From assembly GCF_014645375.1 (NCBI RefSeq), contig NZ_BMLT01000003.1, positions 504,705 through 568,704 of the forward strand: DNA of 64,000 nucleotides, read 5' to 3'. Below are positions 32,334 to 40,802 of the stretch, piece by piece. The position numbers were made by a program, and so were the translations under genes. Each line of letters opens with the position of its first letter. Position 1 is the stretch's first letter. The notes under the pieces were generated by a model. It had not been told where the DNA came from. It searched no databases and saw only the letters and a list, made by a program, of their open reading frames with translations. This stretch comes from Marinobacterium nitratireducens. Lineage in GTDB: Bacteria > Pseudomonadota > Gammaproteobacteria > Pseudomonadales > Balneatricaceae.

Positions 32334-32946
32334 CGGGTATCTCCTTGGCGGCATCGGCATCCTCTTCCAGCTGACGGGAAGCTTCGCGTGTTCGTTCGTC
32401 CACCGAACCGGGCTCATCGTCCGGCGCATCCTCGCCGTTCTCTTTTGCAGTTTCAACAGGCGCCGTATCACGGGGCTCCAGTAATTCCAGCGTGACCTGC
32501 TCCTCGCCGGAGCCAAGGATCACGGTTTCCATGTTGATTTCGTCCAGCACCCAGTTCGCATCCAGCGGCATACCGGCACCGAGTGTCAGGCGTCGTTCAC
32601 CGTTGCGTTCCTGAAACATCGCCTTGATTTCATCGCCGACCACGATCACGCCGGTCAGCTTCCAGGTCTCGCGCAGCTCCTGCGCCGAACCGCCATCACC
32701 CGAGTCCTCGACCTGGGGGCGCCTGCTGGAGTGAAAAAGCGGCCGCTGCAGCATCTCGTCGAAGTCGCTGCGCGGCGGGAAGTCGGACAGTGAACGCGGC
32801 TGTGCCGGTGCCGGCGCGACGGCCTCATCGTCAGCCGCTTCCAGCGGTGGCGGGGTATCCTCGACGAGCGCTTCGTCCTGCGCCAGCCCCGGTTGCGTCC
32901 AGATCAGCAGTGAGCACAGCGCCCAGCGGTTCCACAACGGCTTCAT
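32326..32946 (-). CDS. xpsN: XpsN-like T2SS protein (GspC HR-domain type)
   Basis: A 206-residue protein starting at ATG 32946; the much longer open frame upstream is an out-of-frame reading of gspM. It has an N-terminal signal or anchor (WALCSLLIWTQPGLAQ), a Pro/Glu linker, an HR-like beta-domain (LFHSSRRP, TWKLTGVIVVGDEIKAMF, LDEINMETVILGSG) and an acidic tail. XpsN-type proteins take the place of GspC, linking the inner-membrane platform (L and M) to the secretin. It overlaps gspM by 4 bases and gspD by 8, so translation is coupled. Confidence 0.82.
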   Translation of the reverse strand: MKPLWNRWALCSLLIWTQPGLAQDEALVEDTPPPLEAADDEAVAPAPAQPRSLSDFPPRSDFDEMLQRPLFHSSRRPQVEDSGDGGSAQELRETWKLTGVIVVGDEIKAMFQERNGERRLTLGAGMPLDANWVLDEINMETVILGSGEEQVTLELLEPRDTAPVETAKENGEDAPDDEPGSVDERTREASRQLEEDADAAKEIPDE

Positions 32947-33551
32947 GGCGTCTTCTCCTTGCCCGCGTAGCCGGTCAGGTCGAAGCGGATATCGAGCGCG
33001 GGAACGGAGCGGCCGATCTCGACCCGACGGCCGGCCCGACGCACCACCCGGGTCTGCCGGCGCGGGTTGGCGAGCACCGTGACATTGTCGGTAAACAGGG
33101 CAGGTTTGCCGGATTCGAGACTGTAGAACAGATCGACCAGATCCTCGATCTCGCCACGCATGTGGACCTGTATACTGATCGGTTGCAGCGGTCCGTCCTC
33201 GTCGCTGCTGATGATCTGGGTGCTGATTACCTGTCCGCCCTGCCGGCCGATCTGCCGATGCAGGAACTGTTGCAGCTGTGCCGCGGCAAGCGCCGGCTTG
33301 TTCTCGGGCAGGTACTGATCCGTTACGGGCTCTGCAGCCTTGAGCTCGCTCAGCCGGGCCTCGTCCTGTTCCAGCCCCTGCGCCAGCCGCTGGTAGATCT
33401 GCAGCTGGTTCTCGAGCGTCTCGATACGCTCGCCATAGGCCAGGAAGTTGGAAACCAGCGGCCGAATCACAAACGAGATCAACAGCAGCAGCACTATGAT
33501 CAGCAAACCCAGGGCGAGAAACCGGCTTCGGGCCGGTGTCATCGGCTTCAT
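32943..33551 (-). CDS. gspM: T2SS inner-membrane protein GspM
   Basis: A 202-residue bitopic protein. One membrane helix (about 12-31), a short coiled coil and a ferredoxin-like periplasmic domain (VISTQIISSDEDG, EIEDLVDLFYSLESGKP) are of the XpsM (T2SSM_b) type. It partners GspL in the platform that holds the GspE ATPase. Its start overlaps the gspL stop by 4 bases. Confidence 0.88.
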   Translation of the reverse strand: MKPMTPARSRFLALGLLIIVLLLLISFVIRPLVSNFLAYGERIETLENQLQIYQRLAQGLEQDEARLSELKAAEPVTDQYLPENKPALAAAQLQQFLHRQIGRQGGQVISTQIISSDEDGPLQPISIQVHMRGEIEDLVDLFYSLESGKPALFTDNVTVLANPRRQTRVVRRAGRRVEIGRSVPALDIRFDLTGYAGKEKTP

Positions 33552-34672
33552 GGCGCTCCCTCCCCGGAGGCTTGCGGCAACGGCTCCAGACGCGCCTCGA
33601 TACTGAAACGCTCACGCCGGCTGCGCGGATTGATGGTCACCGGCGAGGTGAAGTCGACCGACATGAACATGGGGGAATCTTCCAGCAGCGCAATCAGCGA
33701 CGAGGCGCTGCCGGACTCACCCTGTACGCGCAGGTTCTGGCCATCGAGCTCGAAGCGATTGAGCCAGGTGTTGTCGGGCAGCAGCCGGGTCAGCTCGTCG
33801 AGCACGAAGATTACCGGCAGCTGCTCGGCCTTGAGCCGGCTAAGGTACTGACGACCATCCACCAAGGCCTCGATTTCCGCCCGCACCCGCTGGGCCTGTT
33901 CCGCCGCGGCACGCGGCTCGGCCAGCGCGGCTTCCAGCGCCTCGACCCGCTCTGCCCTTTTGTAGAGCGGAAAGGCCACCAGCATCGCCAGCAGCAGGCC
34001 GCCGACAATCACCTTGTTGCGCATCGACCGCTGCCGTTCCCGCCCCTGTCCCTGGCGCATCGCGCGGGGCAGCAGATTCAGGGTCTTTTGTTCGGCGGAG
34101 GTTCTGGCCTCGGCCGGCAGCACCGCTGTCGGCACCAGGCCAAAGGCCCGCACCTGCTTCAGCAAATCGTCGAGTCGCTTGCGCGGCATCAGGTAAAGAT
34201 CGACCAGAATGCGCTGCCCGGGCACGTCCCGGCGGTCGACGCGGTAGCCGAAATAGACATCCTCGGCCTTGAACGGCGTATGTCGGTCCATCTCGAAGCC
34301 CAGCACCGACTCCAGTCGCGACTCGGTCACCGCCGGCAATGGAAGGCGCTTGTGCAGCAGTTTTCGGGGATCGACCTGCAGCACCGTGCGTCCGGCCTGG
34401 GCCGACAGCTGCTGCAGTTGCTGCACGAGCTGCGGCGGCGGCGCAACCGACAGCGGCATCCGGTAAAGCTCCTCGCTGCCGTCGGTCACCACCAGCAGGC
34501 TTTCCTGCCCCGGCTCCACCCTGGCGACGAGCGCCTGCCCCCGCAGGCGGCGACGCCATTCGGCCGGTAACAGACCAACGAGCTCACCGCTCCACCACTG
34601 CCAGAAACCGGACAGCGGCTGCGACACTTCCCGTCGCCAGCGGCTGAATCTGCTCTCGGTAGCCTCGATCAA
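33548..34672 (-). CDS. gspL: T2SS inner-membrane protein GspL (PilN-like C-terminus)
   Basis: A 374-residue protein. The cytoplasmic actin-like domain (about 45-215) would bind GspE, a membrane helix lies near 222-240, and a PilN-like periplasmic domain follows (LPVIFVLDELTRLLPDNTWL). I place the start at TTG 34672, with AAGGGG 6 bases upstream; no ATG fits. It is the first gene after the REP/RAYT insertion, so it either depends on read-through from gspK or has its own promoter between 34673 and 34760. Confidence 0.88.
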   Translation of the reverse strand: MIEATESRFSRWRREVSQPLSGFWQWWSGELVGLLPAEWRRRLRGQALVARVEPGQESLLVVTDGSEELYRMPLSVAPPPQLVQQLQQLSAQAGRTVLQVDPRKLLHKRLPLPAVTESRLESVLGFEMDRHTPFKAEDVYFGYRVDRRDVPGQRILVDLYLMPRKRLDDLLKQVRAFGLVPTAVLPAEARTSAEQKTLNLLPRAMRQGQGRERQRSMRNKVIVGGLLLAMLVAFPLYKRAERVEALEAALAEPRAAAEQAQRVRAEIEALVDGRQYLSRLKAEQLPVIFVLDELTRLLPDNTWLNRFELDGQNLRVQGESGSASSLIALLEDSPMFMSVDFTSPVTINPRSRRERFSIEARLEPLPQASGEGAP

Positions 34673-34763
34673 CCCCTTCCCCTTTTCATGACAATTCCAT
34701 TAGTTGAGACTAGTTCATATTACTGCAGGGGCCCACTGCACGGGCGCTTTCGCTGCAATCCGC

Positions 34764-35687
34764 CGCTTCGCTCGCGGAGCGAGCTCCTACAGACGTAACC
34801 CTCCGGCGGTTCCGCCAAGCACCCGAGCCATTCGCTCGCGGCGCGAGCTCCTACAAAAGCGCATCGGTGCCACCCGTAGGAGCCCACTCCGTGGGCGAAC
34901 CCCGGCGGTTGTGCCAAGCTCCCGAGCCGGTTCGCTCGCAGAGCGAGCTCCTACAGACGAAACCCTCCGGCGGTTCCGCCAAACGCCCGAGCCATTCGCT
35001 CGCGGCGCGAGCTCCTACAAAAAGCGCATCGGTACCAACTGTAGGAGCCCACTCCGTGGGCGAACCCCGGCGGTTTTGCCAAGCTCCCGAGCCGCTTCGC
35101 TCGCAGAGCGAGCTCCTACAGAAGAAACCCTCCGGCGGTTCCGCCAAGCACCCGAGCCATTCGCTCGCGGAGCGAGCTCCTACAAAAAGCGCATCGGTAC
35201 CAACTGTAGGAGCCCACTCCGTGGGCGAACCCCGGCGGTTTTGCCAAGCTCCCGAGCCGGTTCGCTCGCAGAGCGAGCTCCTACAGACGAAACCCTCCGG
35301 CGGTTCCGCCAAACGCCCGAGCCACTTCGCTCGCGGAGCGAGCTCCTACAAAAAGCGCATCGGTGCCACGCGTAGGAGCCCACTCCGTGGGCAAACCCCG
35401 GCGGTTTTGCCAAGCTCCCGCGCCGGTTCGCTCGCAGAGCGAGCTCCTACGGACGAAACCCTCCGGCGGTTCCGCCAAACGCCCGAGCCATTCGCTCGCG
35501 GAGCGAGCTCCTACAAAAAGCGCATCGGTGCCACCCGTAGGAGCCCACTCCGTGGGCGAACCCCGGCGGATTCGCCAAGCACCCGAGCCTGTTCGCTCGC
35601 AGAGCGAGCTCCTACAGACGAAACCCTTCGGCGGTTCCGCCAAACGCCCGAGCCATTCGCTCGCGGAGCGAACGCCCGGGACGCGTC
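34764..35687. repeat. REP array with a 165-bp super-repeat
   Basis: Seventeen ~24-bp palindromic units lie in two orientations: TTCGCTCGC(A/G)GAGCGAGCTC type and GTAGGAGCCCACTCCGTGGG type. They are not random: the second type recurs at 34876, 35041, 35206, 35372 and 35537, a period of 165-166 bp. Each period holds three palindromes joined by conserved linkers (CCTCCGGCGGTTCCGCCAA; AAAAGCGCATCGGT). The last unit is cut off where the RAYT gene begins. 165 is a multiple of three, so long spurious open frames run through the array. Confidence 0.95.
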
Positions 35688-36134
35688 TTAGAGCCAAATC
35701 GCGTCCCACAAACCGTAATTCCGTACCGAGCGAACCAGCCCGGCACGCAGCGGATTCGCGACCACATAACGCGCCATCGCGACCAGGTCGTCCTCCTGAC
35801 GCAATTGACGATCGTAAAAACCTCGCTGCCAGACCGGCATCGCTCCGGGATTCTCCGACCGGATGCGTCGGGTCGCGATGACCTTCATCAGGCGTACCGT
35901 AGCGGATAGCTCCGCCCCCTGTTTCAGCTGCAGCAACCAGTGCAGATGATCCGGCATTACCACAAAGCAAAGCGTTGCCGCCGATGGCTCGACATCGCGC
36001 ATCGCCCTTACGACCGCGCGTGCGTGCGCAAAATCGGTAAACAGCCTCCGGCGTTGCCAGCAAACGGCTGTTACCAGATAAACCTGCCCTTCGGTAGAAT
36101 ATCGGCCTGTTCTCAGCCGATGCCCTTTTGCCAT
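35688..36134 (-). mobile_element. REP-associated tyrosine transposase (RAYT)
   Basis: A 148-residue Y1/HUH nuclease of the IS200/IS605-related RAYT family. The metal-binding HUH motif is HLH in MPDHLHWLL, and the catalytic Tyr lies in ARYVVANPLRAGLV. Upstream hallmarks are YLVTAVCWQRRRLF and WQRGFYDRQLR. RAYTs nick and move REP palindromes rather than themselves being flanked by IS ends. The gene lies between a 0.9-kb and a 0.3-kb REP array, exactly the expected context. All motifs are intact, so it may be active. Confidence 0.93.
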
Positions 36135-36165
36135 GGCGTTCCCTGCCCTGGTCTTAGGTTAATTG

Positions 36166-36465
36166 TTCGCTCGCGGAGCGAGCTCCTACAGACGAAACGC
36201 TCCGGCGGTTCCCCCGAACATCCGAGCCATTCGCTCGCAGAGCGAGCTCCTACAGACGAAACCGCTCCGGCGGTTCCCCCGAGCATCCGAGCCATTCGCT
36301 CGCGGAGCGAGCTCCTACAAAAAGCGCATCGGTGCCACGCGTAGGAGCCCACTCTGTGGGCGAACCCCGGCGGTTGTACCAAGCTCCCGAGCCGGTTCGC
36401 TCGCGGAGCGAGTTCCTACAGACGAAACCCTCCGGCCGTTCCGACAAGCTCCCGCGGAACTCCTA
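36166..36465. repeat. REP array on the other side of the RAYT gene
   Basis: About five full units (36166, 36229, 36294, 36341 inverted, 36396) and a partial one near 36450. Linkers are related to those of the larger array but the spacing is less regular. It ends 25 bases before the gspK stop codon. Confidence 0.9.
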
Positions 36466-36489
36466 CGAAGACACCCTATCCAGCGGTGC

Positions 36490-37473
36490 CTAGCGCTCCT
36501 CGATTTCGAACAGAGGCTGCATTTCGCGTCTGATTTCCGTCAGCGTCAGGCCGCCGCGCTGACCGCCGCCGCGGCGCCCCATGCGGGCGCTGTAGCGCGT
36601 GCGAACCACCTTGCCGACCCGGGACTCGGCAAGCACCGTGTAATTGATGCCGGAACGGCCCTGGGACACATACTGGGAATCCGGCAGCGGCAGTTCGGGC
36701 GGCGGCAGGCCGTCGAGACGGTTGCGCCGCCGCTGCTCGATGTACTGATCCACCGTGCCTTCGTCCGCGCCCGGCAGCGACAGCAGCGCAAGCCGCGGCG
36801 CGTACAGCGGGTTGATGCCCGCCTGGCCGTTCAATACCGTAACGCTGCTGCGGACCTGCCGGTACAGCGCCGGGGTCACGCCCAGCACCAGCTGCAGCTC
36901 CTCGACCTTGTCGAAACGCGCATCCTTGGCCCCGTCCTCGCGACCCACGGCAAGGTAGTCGTCATCTTCGGCGCCGTTGAGTCGCCTCAGGTCGTCCTCG
37001 TCGCGATAGTCGAGGATGGCATCGGCCAGCGCCTCAGCCTGGGGACCCGCGGCGCCGGCGGCCAGAAACAGACCGGTCAACAGCTCGACCGGCGCCGCGT
37101 TGAGGTCGATCTTGCCGCTTTCGTCCTGCAGCGCCACCCAGACATCGATATCGTCGAACTCCAGCAACTGCGGGCCGCCGTCGGCAAGCCACTGGTTCTC
37201 CTCCGGCTGCTGCAGGTTCCACAGCGCCCACTGCATACCCGCCTCGCTGGCGTACTTGCCGCGGGTGGCATCGACCAGGTTGAGCGTCAGCTGGCCGTTG
37301 CTGCGACTGCCCTGGGACAGGTTCGCCGCCAGCAGCGACAGCAGTATCAGTACCCAGAGAACGGCAACCAGTGCCAGCCCCCGTTGCCGATGCGATCGGT
37401 TCTGTGATGGGTTGGCGGCGCATCCGCACCCGTCTCGACCTGTGCACAGTTGTTTGCGCGTCGCGTAACCCAT
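36490..37473 (-). CDS. gspK: T2SS minor pseudopilin GspK
   Basis: A 327-residue minor pseudopilin. I place the start at ATG 37473, one base after the gspJ stop. It has a long basic leader, the prepilin cleavage context RQRG before LALVAVLWVLILLSL (no Glu at +5, as usual for GspK), and the GspK alpha-domain with IDLNAAPVELLTGL and ILDYRDEDD. GspK caps the pseudopilus tip with GspI and GspJ. The leader before the cleavage site is longer than normal, so the true start may be a non-ATG codon further in. Confidence 0.9.
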   Translation of the reverse strand: MGYATRKQLCTGRDGCGCAANPSQNRSHRQRGLALVAVLWVLILLSLLAANLSQGSRSNGQLTLNLVDATRGKYASEAGMQWALWNLQQPEENQWLADGGPQLLEFDDIDVWVALQDESGKIDLNAAPVELLTGLFLAAGAAGPQAEALADAILDYRDEDDLRRLNGAEDDDYLAVGREDGAKDARFDKVEELQLVLGVTPALYRQVRSSVTVLNGQAGINPLYAPRLALLSLPGADEGTVDQYIEQRRRNRLDGLPPPELPLPDSQYVSQGRSGINYTVLAESRVGKVVRTRYSARMGRRGGGQRGGLTLTEIRREMQPLFEIEER

Positions 37474-37474
37474 C

Positions 37475-38197
37475 TTATAAGAGCGTTTTGCCGGCATAGC
37501 GATAATCCGTCGGTGACACCAGCATCTCGGGCCAGAAGGCGGTATCTTCCTCCCCCGCAAAGCCGTCCTCGTCGACCGGCAGCGCCTTGAAGCGGATCAG
37601 GTACGGCAGGACCGTTTCTTCCGTCCACTCCCGGCGCCAGTCCGGCTGATCGTATTCGTCGTAGTAGAGGTACTCCAGCTCCAGTTCCGCGACGCCCTCG
37701 AGCAGCACCCGCTCCTCCGGCTCGATGTATACCGTCTCCTCGGCATTTGCGCCCTCGCCGGTCGGCTCGAACGGTGCCCGCCAGTCGATGATCTCACCCT
37801 CCGTGTAAGGCCGGGTGATCATAATCATTTGTTTTTGTTGCGTTTCTGTTTCCCTTACCTTCAACTGACACCAGAACAGCTTGGCCACCCCGTCGCGGGT
37901 CGGCAGTTCCGTGACGAAAGTCAGTTGACGCTCGTCGCCCTGCATCGCGACCGACAGTCGCGCATCGATGTCCCTCAACCGGATGGACTGGGCATTCTCG
38001 AGCAGCCGCCGCACGAATGTCTGCACGATATAGCGTTCATGCACCCGCTCCTGCTGGCCGATCACCCGCTCCCAGCTGGCGGTGGCGATGCGAAAGGCAC
38101 CGAATACCAGCATGGCCACCATGCCGGTGAGCAGTAACGCGATCATCAGCTCCACCAGCGTGAAGCCCGCGCAGCGCCTGGCGGCTGCGCGACTCAT
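37475..38197 (-). CDS. gspJ: T2SS minor pseudopilin GspJ
   Basis: A 240-residue pseudopilin starting at ATG 38197 in an ATGA overlap with the gspI stop. The type IV prepilin signal RRCAG-FTLVELMIALLL includes Glu5. The C-terminal beta-domain shows the GspJ pattern ELELEYLYYDEYDQPDWRR. It is part of the I-J-K tip complex of the pseudopilus. Confidence 0.93.
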   Translation of the reverse strand: MSRAAARRCAGFTLVELMIALLLTGMVAMLVFGAFRIATASWERVIGQQERVHERYIVQTFVRRLLENAQSIRLRDIDARLSVAMQGDERQLTFVTELPTRDGVAKLFWCQLKVRETETQQKQMIMITRPYTEGEIIDWRAPFEPTGEGANAEETVYIEPEERVLLEGVAELELEYLYYDEYDQPDWRREWTEETVLPYLIRFKALPVDEDGFAGEEDTAFWPEMLVSPTDYRYAGKTLL

Positions 38198-38583
38198 CGC
38201 TCGTTCACCAGCCGCAGGGTGCTGAGTGTCAGCTCCTGGTTGCGGTCCCACTCCACGGTGACGTCGATCCTGTAAGGCACCAGAAAGGTCTCGAAGTCCA
38301 CCTGCTGGTCCGGAAACTCGTAGCGTTCGATATGGGAAACCCAGCTGAAGCGATCGTCGAAGCGGCCCTCGTCACGCCCGGATCCGATTTCCTGCATCGA
38401 CGTCAGCTCCGCCATCCGCGACTCCGCCAGCAGCAGCGCCTGCTGCTTCGCCGTCGCGCTGCCGGTGGTGCGCATCGCCAGCGAAAAGATCTGCAGAATC
38501 ACCCCCAGCGCCAGCGACAGGATCAGAAAGGCCACCAGCACTTCCAGCAGCGTGAAGCCCTCCTGCCTCTCTCGCCTACTCAT
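38194..38583 (-). CDS. gspI: T2SS minor pseudopilin GspI
   Basis: A 129-residue pseudopilin with the signal RQEG-FTLLEVLVAFLIL and the small GspI domain (ALLLAESRMAELTS). It overlaps gspH by 8 bases and gspJ by 4, so the three genes are translationally linked. Confidence 0.93.
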   Translation of the reverse strand: MSRRERQEGFTLLEVLVAFLILSLALGVILQIFSLAMRTTGSATAKQQALLLAESRMAELTSMQEIGSGRDEGRFDDRFSWVSHIERYEFPDQQVDFETFLVPYRIDVTVEWDRNQELTLSTLRLVNER

Positions 38584-39091
38584 CGACCGCCGCCTCGTCC
38601 GCGTTGTCGCCGTCGTCGATGCTGACCTGCCCGGTCAGCCAGTCGACCCGGATCGCGTATCCGCCACCAGCGGAGGTCAGCGTCAGATCGCCGCCACTGG
38701 AGCTGCCATCCGGGTAGAAGCGGATACTCGGCAGGGCTTCCGAAACGCCGAAAGACTCGGGCAGCACGATCTCGTTGCCAAGCGCCAGGCTGCCATCGTC
38801 ATTCAGCGTCAGACTGATGTCCTCAGGAACCGCTATCGGCGCATCGAGTCCGCTTACGCGTATCTGATGCGCCTCGGAGTCCAGGCTCAGCGCCACCAGG
38901 CGACTTTCCGCCATCGCCTGCGATCTGAGCTTACGCAGCAGGGCGGCGGTTTTCTGGGTATAGCTCTTGAGCTCGACCCCGGGCAGCACAGCGGCGAAAC
39001 GCGGCACCACCAGGCTCAGCATCAGCGACGCCATGACCAGCACCACCATCAGTTCCAGCAGGGTAAAACCGGCCTGGCGCGGCGATTTCAT
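38576..39091 (-). CDS. gspH: T2SS minor pseudopilin GspH
   Basis: A 171-residue pseudopilin with the signal PRQAG-FTLLELMVVLVM and a GspH beta-domain (AMAESRLVALSLD, SIRFYPDGSSSGG). It links the GspG filament to the tip complex. It begins 18 bases after the gspG stop. Confidence 0.93.
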   Translation of the reverse strand: MKSPRQAGFTLLELMVVLVMASLMLSLVVPRFAAVLPGVELKSYTQKTAALLRKLRSQAMAESRLVALSLDSEAHQIRVSGLDAPIAVPEDISLTLNDDGSLALGNEIVLPESFGVSEALPSIRFYPDGSSSGGDLTLTSAGGGYAIRVDWLTGQVSIDDGDNADEAAVDE

Positions 39092-39109
39092 GCCCGCGAC
39101 TCCTGCCGG

Positions 39110-39562
39110 TTACTCCCAGCTGCGGACATCCTGGTTCTCGCCGTCACCGCCGTCCTTGTTATCCGCACCCAGCGAGTAGAGATCGAAATCTCCGTGCTGG
39201 CCCGGATAGTTGTAGACGTAGTCAAAGCCCCAGGGGTCCTTGCGCACCACCTTCTTCTTCAGGTAGGGGCCGTTCCAGTTCGGCGCATTGGACGGCTTTT
39301 CGATCAGCGCATCCAGGCCCTCATTGGTGCTGGGGTAGCGGCCGACCTCGAGCCGGTACAGATCCAGCGCCGCGCTGAGTTCCTCGATCTGCAGCGCAGC
39401 GGTCTTGGTTTTGGATGTGCCCAGGTGACGGAGCACCTGGGGGCCGACCAGGCTTGCGAGCAGCCCCAGAATGACCAGCACCACCAGCAGTTCCAGCAGG
39501 GTAAAGCCGCGTTGCCCGCGGCGGGCGAAGACGGAATTTCGTTTGGTGGAATGCAGACTCAC
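39110..39562 (-). CDS. gspG: T2SS major pseudopilin GspG
   Basis: A 150-residue major pseudopilin with the signal RGQRG-FTLLELLVVLVIL and the calcium-binding GspG core (KDPWGFDYVYNYPG, DLYSLGADNKDGGDG). It forms the periplasmic piston. The prepilin peptidase GspO is not in this window. Confidence 0.95.
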   Translation of the reverse strand: MSLHSTKRNSVFARRGQRGFTLLELLVVLVILGLLASLVGPQVLRHLGTSKTKTAALQIEELSAALDLYRLEVGRYPSTNEGLDALIEKPSNAPNWNGPYLKKKVVRKDPWGFDYVYNYPGQHGDFDLYSLGADNKDGGDGENQDVRSWE

Positions 39563-39581
39563 GATAAAAATTCCTCAGTAG

Positions 39582-40799
39582 TCAGATTGGCAATTCGTTG
39601 ATGGACATGATCGCGACCAGGATCGACAGTATGATGCCCGCGATCATCAGTCCGAGTCCGACGATCAGCACAGGTTCCAGGATCGTCAGCATCCGTTGCA
39701 CCGCGTTGGCCACCTCGCGGTCGTAGACATCGGCGACCTTGAGCAGCATCTCGTCGAGCTGCCCGGTCTCCTCGCCGACCTGGATCATCTGCAGCGCCAG
39801 TGTCGGGAAGACCCCGGTCGCCTGCAACGGCTCGGCCAGCCGACGCCCCTCCTTGAGGCTCGCGGCGGCGGTGTCGGCACCCTCGGCCATGGTCTGGTTG
39901 ACCAGGGTCTCACGGGCGATCTGCAGCGCGGTCAGCAACGGCACGCCACCGCGCACCAGGGTACCCAGACTGCGGCTGAAACGGGCGGTATCGAGACGTT
40001 GCAGCAAACCGCCCGCCAGCGGCAGGCGCAACAGCCAGGCGTCCCAGCGCAGGCGTACCTCCGGATCCTGCAGCCGGCGCCGGAACCAGAGCGCCGCCAC
40101 GATCACCGCCAGCAGCAGCCAGGGGCCGACGTCGCGGATAAATTCGGCGATACCGATGACGATGCTGGTCGACAACGGCAGCGCCCGGCCCATGTCGTCG
40201 AACAGCTGCTGGAACTGCGGCACCACATAGGTGAGGATGATCAGCAGCGACAGACCTGCCACGACCAGCAGGATCAGCGGGTACAGCAGGGCCGACAGCG
40301 TCTTCTCCCGCAACTCCCGGCTGCGTTCCATATAGTGGGCCAGGTCGGTCAGACCATCGCCCAGACTGCCGGACATCTCGGCGGCGTGAACCATGCTGAT
40401 GTAGAAGCGGGAGAAGTCGCCCCCCTGCTCCTTCAGCACCGCCGACAGCGCCTGACCCTTGCGCACGCCTTCCTGGATGTGCGCCAGCATCGACTGCGAA
40501 CCCTCATCTCCGGCCACCCGGCGCATGATCTCCAGCGCCCGATCCAGCGAGACGCCGGCGCGCATCAGCGTCGCCAGATCCAGGGTAAACTGCAGCACCC
40601 GCCGCTGCGAGGCGCCGCCAAGCTGCAGTTTGAGCTGCAGCAGGTTCGGCAGGCCGGCCGCACCGCCCTCTTCGACCGAAATCGGAATCAGGCCCGAACG
40701 CTGCAGCTGCAACACCGCGGCGCCCTGATCACCGGCTTCCAGGGCCCCGCTGCGTTCTTCGCCCTCCGGCGTCACGGCCCGGTACTGAAACTGCGGCAT
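39582..40799 (-). CDS. gspF: T2SS inner-membrane platform protein GspF
   Basis: A 405-residue polytopic protein with two T2SSF domains (about 70-195 and 270-395) and three membrane helices (about 168-190, 215-235, 375-400). Family motifs include FTLDLATLMRAGVSLDRAL and ARFSRSLGTLVRGGVPLL. It sits at the centre of the platform and couples GspE motion to pseudopilus growth. It starts 3 bases after the gspE stop. Confidence 0.95.
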   Translation of the reverse strand: MPQFQYRAVTPEGEERSGALEAGDQGAAVLQLQRSGLIPISVEEGGAAGLPNLLQLKLQLGGASQRRVLQFTLDLATLMRAGVSLDRALEIMRRVAGDEGSQSMLAHIQEGVRKGQALSAVLKEQGGDFSRFYISMVHAAEMSGSLGDGLTDLAHYMERSRELREKTLSALLYPLILLVVAGLSLLIILTYVVPQFQQLFDDMGRALPLSTSIVIGIAEFIRDVGPWLLLAVIVAALWFRRRLQDPEVRLRWDAWLLRLPLAGGLLQRLDTARFSRSLGTLVRGGVPLLTALQIARETLVNQTMAEGADTAAASLKEGRRLAEPLQATGVFPTLALQMIQVGEETGQLDEMLLKVADVYDREVANAVQRMLTILEPVLIVGLGLMIAGIILSILVAIMSINELPI

Positions 40800-40802
40800 A
40801 GA

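Noticed and set aside
32947..33615. Long N-terminal extension of the XpsN-like frame
   Set aside because: The extra residues are an out-of-frame reading of gspM; the real start is ATG 32946 with a signal-like N-terminus.
34704..35691. Long open frames running through the REP array on both strands
   Set aside because: They exist because the 165-bp period is a multiple of three; the translations are the same short peptides repeated, with no ribosome site or family signature.
34764..36465. Possible CRISPR array
   Set aside because: Repeats are palindromic, in two orientations, with conserved rather than unique intervals, and there are no cas genes. They fit REP elements with a RAYT.
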